A stretch of 9,476 bases of DNA, from contig CAQBRY010000069.1 in the NCBI GenBank assembly GCA_948762645.1, forward strand, positions 1 through 9,476, written 5' to 3'. How positions within the stretch are numbered: the stretch's first letter is position 1; every line of letters starts with the position of its first letter. Of this stretch, positions 5,377 to 9,476 are shown piece after piece. This DNA comes from an uncultured Eubacteriales bacterium (GTDB lineage: Bacteria; Bacillota; Clostridia; Oscillospirales; Acutalibacteraceae). The notes under the pieces were generated by a model. That model saw only the letters and a list, made by a program, of their open reading frames with translations. It was not told the DNA's origin and did no database searches. The translations under genes and the position numbers were made by a program.

Positions 5377-8061
5377 TTAACCCGCAACGACCGAGTTTCT
5401 TCGGGAATAAAACTCTAATTCTTGTGCGAAAGCCTGCACGTCTTGGCTCCTATTATTTACAAAATTTTCTATATAAATATTAAATCCACTTGCATTTGCT
5501 TTGTCTTGATAGCTTGCAAGCGGCGTTTTTATTGTGTTTATATTAGCTTTTATATCTGTTTCAAAATCTGTCGGGATTGCTTCTCGCATTTCCTTTTGGA
5601 TTAATTTCATCTCATCTGAGAATCCCTCGCCAACGCCTAAAGCCAAATTTTTGCCGACTTCATCTTCAAATACTTTTGACGGAGAATGTATGCCGAGTGC
5701 CGCTTTCATGCCGTCTAAAATGCTTTTGGCGAACCCTGCGACTTTGTCTCTTATCCAGCCTATGGAATTTGAAATACCATTCCAAATTCCTTGCACAATA
5801 TTGCTCCCAATACTAAAAACTTGGCTTGGAATTTCCTTGATTTTATTTACCACCGCATTAAATAGGTTGCTTGCGGCTTCGCACCCTTTATTCGCCATTT
5901 GCACGCCCCAGTTTGCTACCTGTGAAACCGCGTTAATTATTGCGCTCCAGACGCTTTGATGTAAATTTTTAAGAGTATTTATTACATTGTTTAAAAATTC
6001 CGTTGACTTTGTTTTTGCCGTCTCTACTGCGCTTTTGAAAAAATCTGTTATCTTACTAAAAATATTTTGCAACCATTCCCATGTGCGGCTCGGTAGGTTC
6101 TTTATTATGTCAATTACCCTATTTAAAAATTCCATCATTTTTTCTTTGCCTGTGCTTATGACGTTTCCGCCCCACTCGGTGAATCTACTTAAAACTGTTC
6201 CTAAAATTCCGCCAATTAGTTCGGGGAGTTTTGAAAGTCCGTTAATTATTGTCGCTACAATCTGCCGCACGTTCTGTAATAAAATAACTATAATTTCGGG
6301 GATTGCCGCCACTATTGCCATAAAAAGCACGATCGCTGCGTCTAAAAGTAGGGGGATGTTGCTCGTCAATGCGTCTGAAATTTTGTTTACAATTTCGGGG
6401 ATCTTCGGCACTAAAACGGCTATAATCTGCGGGATTGCTTGTACTAAACCCATAAATAAATCAATTCCCGCTTGTATTATTAAGTCTATATTGTCAATCA
6501 GAGACTGTGCGATTAATATAACGGCGGAGACGATTGCGGGAATCAAAACGGGTAAAGACTGGGAAATTCCGCTGACGAGCGTTGTGATGGCCTCTATTCC
6601 AGCTTGGATAATTTGCGGTAAAGAATTTATTAATACGGTAGAAAGTGCCATAATTATTGTGATTGCGGCGTTTGTTAGTTGTGGCAAAACTGACGTTATT
6701 CCTGTGATTATTTCTGGAATTATTTGTCCTGCGACGTCTAAAATCGAGGGTAGTGCGGCGGTTAACCCTTGTAAAAGTGCGGATATCAAACTTTTTCCCG
6801 CTTCAATTAGTTTCGGCACGGCTTGTAATAAACTTTGCACCATATCTACTGCCATATTTGCAAATTTTTGTACTGCTACGTCAATATTTCCTCCGCTTAA
6901 AACTTCCGCAATTATGCCGTTAAATGCTCCCGCCATACCGTTTGCACCTGTTATGATTTCTGTAATTGACGGGGCTAATACTGCACCTAAAAGGTTTGCG
7001 GTCGAGGCGGCTGTGCTTTTCCAAATCTGCATGCTGTCGTCAAGCGACCCTAAAGAATTAAGCGTTTCTCCTGATAAAACCGCGCCCATTTCATACGATT
7101 TTGATGTCAGTTCCGCAATTCCTGCACTTCCTTGTGCAATTAACGGGTTTAAATCCTGCGCCGATTTTCCTAAAATCTGCATGGCTATGCTGTCGCGCTC
7201 GGTTTCGTTCGAGATTTTTCCTAAAGCGTCGATTACTTGCCAATAAACCTCTTCGCCGTCTTTTAAATTTCCGCTCGAATCCGTAACGGATACGCCCAAC
7301 TTTTTATACGCTTCCGCCGCCGTTCCTGTGCCACTTGCCGCACTCGTCATGGATTTTATATTTTTTGCCATTGAACCCGTCATAGTATCAACACTTACGT
7401 CTACAATCTCCACAACCGCACTGTACTCCTGCAAAGCCTGAGTAAATACACCCGTTTGTATGGACAAAGTTAAAATATTATCGCCATAACTTGCCGCCGC
7501 TGTGACTGAATCGGTCAAATATTCTTTGACTTTCGTTATACCCTCGCCAAGTTTCTTTAACCCGCTAATTATCGCTTCGCTCACTAAATTTGCCTTAACT
7601 AAATCTCCAAATTTAAGAGCTTTTTGTCCTGATTCGTCCTCACTTTTAGAAAATTCGTCAAGGGACTTGCTCCCGTCATCTAAATTCTCTCCATTTTCGT
7701 CTAACTGCTGATTATTGCTGTCAAGTTCTTTTTCCATTTTAGTTAACTCTGCTTCGGCTTTGTTTAGGGTTGTTTTCCAGTTATTGGTCTTTTTATCATG
7801 CTCGCCGTACTGCTCCGCCGAATCTTCGACCGCGCCTTTTAAAGTCGCTATCTTCTCTTTTTGCTTTTCAATCTGTTCGGTTAAAACCTTGTTTCTCTCC
7901 GTCAAGCCCTTTGTAGATGTATCATTTTTGCCAAATTCCGCCGTTAGTTTTCCGATTTCTGACGAAAACACCTTTAAATCTGAGTTTATTTGAGATATTG
8001 CCTGCCTGTATTCTCGCTCGCCCTCTAGCTTGATTTTTCCTCCAAATGTTGTTGCACTCAT
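5377..8061 (-). CDS. Tail tape measure protein
   Basis: An 894-residue tail-length ruler that is packed inside the tube and ejected ahead of the DNA. Residues 1-30 (MSATTFGGKIKLEGEREYRQ and SQINSDLK) are the usual start in Gram-positive siphophages. A charged coiled coil covers about 20-140, and a conserved tape-measure core about 150-375. A very hydrophobic zone of tandem 22-residue units covers 393-612, then 44-residue amphipathic units at about 644-775. The C-terminal signature IHSPSKVF is at 791-798, followed by GVGEGF. Start: the ATG at 8061 follows AAGGCGGTGA, one mismatch from an ideal ribosome site; the in-frame ATG at 8082 has none. At about 1.5 angstrom per residue the tail would be near 130 nm, an inference. 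No lysozyme or peptidase domain is visible. The gene is intact and flanked on each side by a moron. Confidence 0.95.
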   Translation of the reverse strand: MSATTFGGKIKLEGEREYRQAISQINSDLKVFSSEIGKLTAEFGKNDTSTKGLTERNKVLTEQIEKQKEKIATLKGAVEDSAEQYGEHDKKTNNWKTTLNKAEAELTKMEKELDSNNQQLDENGENLDDGSKSLDEFSKSEDESGQKALKFGDLVKANLVSEAIISGLKKLGEGITKVKEYLTDSVTAAASYGDNILTLSIQTGVFTQALQEYSAVVEIVDVSVDTMTGSMAKNIKSMTSAASGTGTAAEAYKKLGVSVTDSSGNLKDGEEVYWQVIDALGKISNETERDSIAMQILGKSAQDLNPLIAQGSAGIAELTSKSYEMGAVLSGETLNSLGSLDDSMQIWKSTAASTANLLGAVLAPSITEIITGANGMAGAFNGIIAEVLSGGNIDVAVQKFANMAVDMVQSLLQAVPKLIEAGKSLISALLQGLTAALPSILDVAGQIIPEIITGITSVLPQLTNAAITIIMALSTVLINSLPQIIQAGIEAITTLVSGISQSLPVLIPAIVSAVILIAQSLIDNIDLIIQAGIDLFMGLVQAIPQIIAVLVPKIPEIVNKISDALTSNIPLLLDAAIVLFMAIVAAIPEIIVILLQNVRQIVATIINGLSKLPELIGGILGTVLSRFTEWGGNVISTGKEKMMEFLNRVIDIIKNLPSRTWEWLQNIFSKITDFFKSAVETAKTKSTEFLNNVINTLKNLHQSVWSAIINAVSQVANWGVQMANKGCEAASNLFNAVVNKIKEIPSQVFSIGSNIVQGIWNGISNSIGWIRDKVAGFAKSILDGMKAALGIHSPSKVFEDEVGKNLALGVGEGFSDEMKLIQKEMREAIPTDFETDIKANINTIKTPLASYQDKANASGFNIYIENFVNNRSQDVQAFAQELEFYSRRNSVVAG
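6226..6885 (-). repeat. Ten tandem 22-residue hydrophobic units inside the tape measure
   Basis: Residues 393-612 divide into ten 22-residue units with a hydrophobic residue at position 1, often followed by Pro (VPKLI, LPSIL, LPQLT, LPQII, LPVLI, IPLLL). The first residues fall at 393, 415, 437, 459, 481, 503, 525, 547, 569 and 591 without a single indel. Twenty-two is twice the 11-residue unit known in tape measure proteins. The repeat is at protein level; the DNA copies have diverged. Confidence 0.75.
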
Positions 8062-8085
8062 TCTTTCACCGCCTTTCCCCATAAC

Positions 8086-8114
8086 AAAAAACGCCCACTC
8101 CTGAGCGCTTTTTT
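8086..8114 (-). terminator. Intrinsic terminator of the toxin-antitoxin cassette
   Basis: After the toxin stop the RNA folds as CGCUCA / UGGGCG (6 bp, one G-U) closed by a GGAG tetraloop and followed directly by U6. An A6 run on the other side makes it partly bidirectional. It lies 25 bases upstream of the tape measure start, so late transcription has to pass it. Confidence 0.8.
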
Positions 8115-8118
8115 CTAA

Positions 8119-8385
8119 TTATTCATAATGTTTCCACATTCTAATAATTTTTACAGTTTTTTCTTCATTATCAACTTCATAAATCAATCTATGTTGGATA
8201 TTTATTCTTCTTGAATACATACCGTCTAAGTCACCAATTAACTTTTCATAAGGAGGTGGATTTTGATACGGATTTTCTTTCATTATATCAACTAATTTTT
8301 TTGCTTTTTTAGAGAGATTTGCAGCTTTTAAATATTCTAAATCCTTTACCGCTTGTTTTGTAAACTTTATTTTAAACTCTACCAT
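8119..8385 (-). CDS. yoeB: Txe/YoeB-type toxin (RelE superfamily mRNA interferase)
   Basis: An 88-residue toxin predicted to cleave mRNA in the ribosomal A site when freed from its antitoxin. The C-terminal half aligns with E. coli YoeB: PYQNPPPYEKL corresponds to the segment holding the catalytic Glu (E47 here), SRRINIQHRLIYEV holds the catalytic Arg (R66), and the chain ends KHYE with the catalytic His-Tyr pair (H86, Y87). All key residues are present, so it should be active. The ATG at 8385 overlaps the antitoxin stop by 7 bases (ATGGTAG), giving translational coupling. A terminator follows directly. Located between the tail chaperone and tape measure genes, it has no structural role there. 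Plausible roles are prophage maintenance or defence against other phages; both are inference. Confidence 0.92.
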   Translation of the reverse strand: MVEFKIKFTKQAVKDLEYLKAANLSKKAKKLVDIMKENPYQNPPPYEKLIGDLDGMYSRRINIQHRLIYEVDNEEKTVKIIRMWKHYE

Positions 8386-8627
8386 TCAATCTCTTCCTCA
8401 TCTACACATTCTTCTAAGGGAGTATTTTTTCCATTAATTAAAGACTTTTTGTATTCTGGGTCTGATGATAGATAAAGTGTCTCTATCAAAGAGTTATAAT
8501 CTTCTTCGCTTATGAGTACTGCATTTCCGTTTTTCGTATTAATATTAATTACTTCGTTATTGTCAATAGCCATATTTATTAAATTATATAAGTTCGCCCT
8601 TGCATTAGTTACATTAGTGTTATACAT
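8379..8627 (-). CDS. yefM: YefM/Phd-family antitoxin
   Basis: An 82-residue antitoxin. The N-terminal half (NVTNARANLYNLINMAIDNN and the NGNAVLISEEDYNSLIETLYL segment) is the Phd/YefM DNA-binding dimer fold. The acidic C-terminal tail (LEECVDEEEIEW) is the usual flexible toxin-wrapping part. It would neutralise the YoeB-like toxin and, with it, repress its own promoter. The ATG at 8627 is chosen because GAGG lies 8 bases upstream; the GTG at 8636 sits inside that ribosome site. The stop codon overlaps the toxin start. Gene order (antitoxin first), overlap and families are standard for the yefM-yoeB type; the unusual thing is the location inside a tail operon. Confidence 0.92.
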   Translation of the reverse strand: MYNTNVTNARANLYNLINMAIDNNEVININTKNGNAVLISEEDYNSLIETLYLSSDPEYKKSLINGKNTPLEECVDEEEIEW

Positions 8628-8645
8628 ATAAATCACCTCATTTAT

Positions 8646-8674
8646 ATTATACCATACGTTTTTACGTACGTCAA
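8646..8674 (-). promoter_or_regulatory. Consensus sigma-A promoter of the toxin-antitoxin pair
   Basis: TTGACG (8674-8669) and a perfect TATAAT (8651-8646) are spaced by 17 bases. The antitoxin ribosome site follows within about 12 bases of the -10, so the untranslated leader is very short. This is the strongest promoter visible in the window. Confidence 0.85.
8655..8668. promoter_or_regulatory. Operator-like palindrome in the promoter spacer
   Basis: TACGT and ACGTA flank a 4-base T/A spacer, lying wholly between -35 and -10. A second overlapping palindrome ACGTACGT occupies 8664-8671. YefM-type antitoxins autoregulate by binding short palindromes that overlap their promoters, so this is the likely binding site. 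Assignment is by position and symmetry only. Confidence 0.6.
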
Positions 8675-8710
8675 TATATTATATGTTATACACAATGGTT
8701 TTAATCACAA

Positions 8711-8995
8711 CTAATCCTTAATCCACTCATCATCTTGTTTTAAATCTTTTTCTTCCTTGAAAGCTCCGCCTTTCGTCTTAAAATTGTGGTATTTCTTAAA
8801 ATGATTAAATAATAAATTCCATTTTTTAAGCGTCATATGCCCGACTTCTCTTTCTGAAAAGCCGAGCATTTTTGTTCCAACAAATAAAAGCCACGAAAAA
8901 TCCAAGCGTGTCGCTTGACCCATTTCGCGCTCATTATCTAAGCATAAATTTTTATTTTCATCGCCCGCGCTTCTATCTCCTGCGGGCGTTATTCG
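8711..8995 (-). CDS. Tail assembly chaperone, downstream T-like part made by -1 frameshift
   Basis: This frame has no start of its own with a ribosome site (the ATG at 8923 has none) but is open from the slippery site at 9001-8995. It is read as a 94-residue extension of the preceding gene, giving a 209-residue fusion like lambda gpGT. The first 24 residues are a hydrophilic linker (ITPAGDRSAGDENKN). The rest (LDFSWLLFVGTKMLGFSEREV, then HMTLKKWNLLFNHFKKYHNF) has the aromatic and basic pattern of T-like chaperone extensions. In the lambda model the G part coats the tape measure protein and the T part recruits tube subunits. The frame ends 37 bases ahead of the toxin-antitoxin promoter; the tape measure gene it normally abuts is pushed away by that cassette. 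Confidence 0.8.
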   Translation of the reverse strand, partial: RITPAGDRSAGDENKNLCLDNEREMGQATRLDFSWLLFVGTKMLGFSEREVGHMTLKKWNLLFNHFKKYHNFKTKGGAFKEEKDLKQDDEWIKD

Positions 8996-9001
8996 TTTTT
9001 T
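8962..9001 (-). promoter_or_regulatory. Programmed -1 ribosomal frameshift signal (A AAA AAC plus hairpin)
   Basis: The heptamer A AAA AAC (9001-8995) is in the correct phase at the end of the chaperone gene (TCA AAA AAC GAA TAA). Six bases after it starts a 7-bp all-GC stem, CGCCCGC / GCGGGCG (8988-8982 with 8968-8962), with a 13-base loop. The stop of the first frame lies between slippery site and stem, and the -1 frame is open for 94 codons. Heptamer, phase, spacing and stimulator all fit the conserved tail-chaperone frameshift of dsDNA phages. Confidence 0.9.
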
Positions 9002-9339
9002 GAGGCTTTATCTGTTTGTATGCTGTCTGTTATTACGCTTGTAACTGCTTTTGTCGCTTGTTTTAAACCGATTTCTGTTAAAATTCTGCCAGCTTTTTTA
9101 GATGTAACTCCTTTTCTTTTTTCGCCTGTTTTTTCGTTTTCGATCTCGATTCCCTCGTTGATTGCCTCTGTAATAAAAAATTTAAGTGCTTTTATATCTG
9201 GCTCGCCTTGTTTTTGTATGAGTTCGCTCCAAGCCTCAATGCTACCGTATTTTTCCTGTATTGTTTCCATGACGTTTAGCGTAAAAGCTAGGGGATACTT
9301 TTCACTTTTAGTTTCTAAATATTTCATTGTATCCAGCAT
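8989..9339 (-). CDS. Tail assembly chaperone, G-like protein
   Basis: A 116-residue, mostly helical, charged protein in the slot just before the tape measure gene, where nearly all siphophages encode the G-type chaperone that keeps the tape measure protein soluble during tail assembly. Visible features are EKYPLAFTLNVMETIQEKYG near residue 15 and a Lys/Glu-rich middle (NEKTGEKRKGVTSKKAGRIL), then the C-terminal helix that carries the slip site. The ATG at 9339 follows AGGAGG with a 9-base spacer. Most ribosomes should stop at the TAA at 8989, and a minority shift to make the longer form. Identification rests on position, size and the frameshift signal more than on direct motif recognition. 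Confidence 0.85.
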   Translation of the reverse strand: MLDTMKYLETKSEKYPLAFTLNVMETIQEKYGSIEAWSELIQKQGEPDIKALKFFITEAINEGIEIENEKTGEKRKGVTSKKAGRILTEIGLKQATKAVTSVITDSIQTDKASKNE

Positions 9340-9352
9340 TTAAAACTTCCTC

Positions 9353-9476
9353 CTAAGCCGTTTGCGACCCAACAAAAAGTTCTGTTAAGCCTGCGATTGC
9401 TTCATCTTCCGTATCAAATATATTATGTTTTTCACAGTTGCCCTCGCTGTCCTCAAAAATTGTCGCTTCTACTGAC
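9353..9476 (-). CDS. C-terminal end of a tail gene, possibly major tail protein (partial)
   Basis: Only the last 40 residues are in the window: SVEATIFEDSEGNCEKHNIF, then DTEDEAIAGLTELFVGSQTA and TAG. The gene runs off the right edge. The stop lies 13 bases before the chaperone start, with the chaperone ribosome site between them, so they share an operon. In siphophages the gene in this slot is normally the major tail (tube) protein, but 40 residues carry no motif that I can recognise. Assignment is from position only. Confidence 0.5.
   Translation of the reverse strand, partial: SVEATIFEDSEGNCEKHNIFDTEDEAIAGLTELFVGSQTA

Noticed and set aside
5987..7246. 419-residue open frame on the plus strand
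   Set aside because: It lies wholly antisense to the hydrophobic repeats of the tape measure. Its Ile/Ser/Cys/Pro-rich translation has no domain, and it has no convincing ribosome site; long antisense frames are expected opposite such biased sequence.
8921..8923. ATG as an independent start of the downstream chaperone ORF
   Set aside because: No ribosome site precedes it, and the frame is open back to the slippery heptamer, which explains expression better.
8962..8988. GC hairpin after the chaperone stop read as a terminator
   Set aside because: It is not followed by a U-tract (GATGAAAATAAAAATTT follows), and its position 6 bases after A AAA AAC fits a frameshift stimulator.
9020..9343. 107-residue open frame on the plus strand opposite the chaperone gene
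   Set aside because: Exact shadow of the chaperone gene, no recognisable protein, and the minus strand has the ribosome site and the frameshift signal.
1..9476. CRISPR arrays, tRNA or rRNA genes, integrase or attachment sites
   Set aside because: I saw no spaced direct repeats, no tRNA cloverleaf or rRNA-like sequence, and no recombinase gene in the window.

Overview
This AT-rich window is the tail and host-interaction part of a siphovirus-type prophage or phage genome of a low-GC Gram-positive host. A Clostridia-like Bacillota is the best guess, from strong AGGAGG-type ribosome sites, TTGACA/TATAAT-type promoters, and the protein families present: prophage endopeptidase tail protein, DUF859 minor structural protein and GH25 endolysin. 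All genes lie on the minus strand, so the window reads from its right end to its left end.

In transcription order it holds: the C-terminal end of an unidentified gene in the usual major-tail-protein slot (9353-9476); a tail assembly chaperone pair (9339-8711) whose two ORFs are joined by a textbook -1 frameshift signal (A AAA AAC plus a GC hairpin six bases downstream); a YefM/YoeB-type toxin-antitoxin cassette with its own promoter, operator-like palindrome and terminator (8674-8086); an 894-residue tape measure protein (8061-5377); a small cupin-like gene with its own promoter and terminator (5371-4931); the distal tail protein Dit (4908-4228); the tail-associated endopeptidase-type protein Tal (4181-2307); a DUF859/collar-type tail fibre protein split in two frames (2201-412); and the start of a GH25 lysozyme that breaks off straight after its catalytic DVE motif (349-32).

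The order chaperone, tape measure, Dit, Tal, fibre, lysin is the canonical siphovirus tail module. Into it two morons (promoter, gene or genes, terminator) have been inserted, one on each side of the tape measure gene. Their terminators face along the late operon, so late transcription must read through or be antiterminated.

The most unusual feature is that Dit and Tal have no ATG, GTG or TTG at their expected N-termini. Each has a good Shine-Dalgarno sequence 7-8 bases before an in-frame ATT, and the protein sequence from that ATT matches what is expected of the family. Downstream, the fibre gene has a one-base disruption at an A5 tract, and the lysozyme gene ends at a small palindromic sequence. 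All four genes on the distal side of the cupin moron are therefore irregular in start or frame, while the upstream half is clean. Either this is a decaying prophage (or a draft assembly with errors), or part of the module is expressed by non-canonical initiation and recoding.
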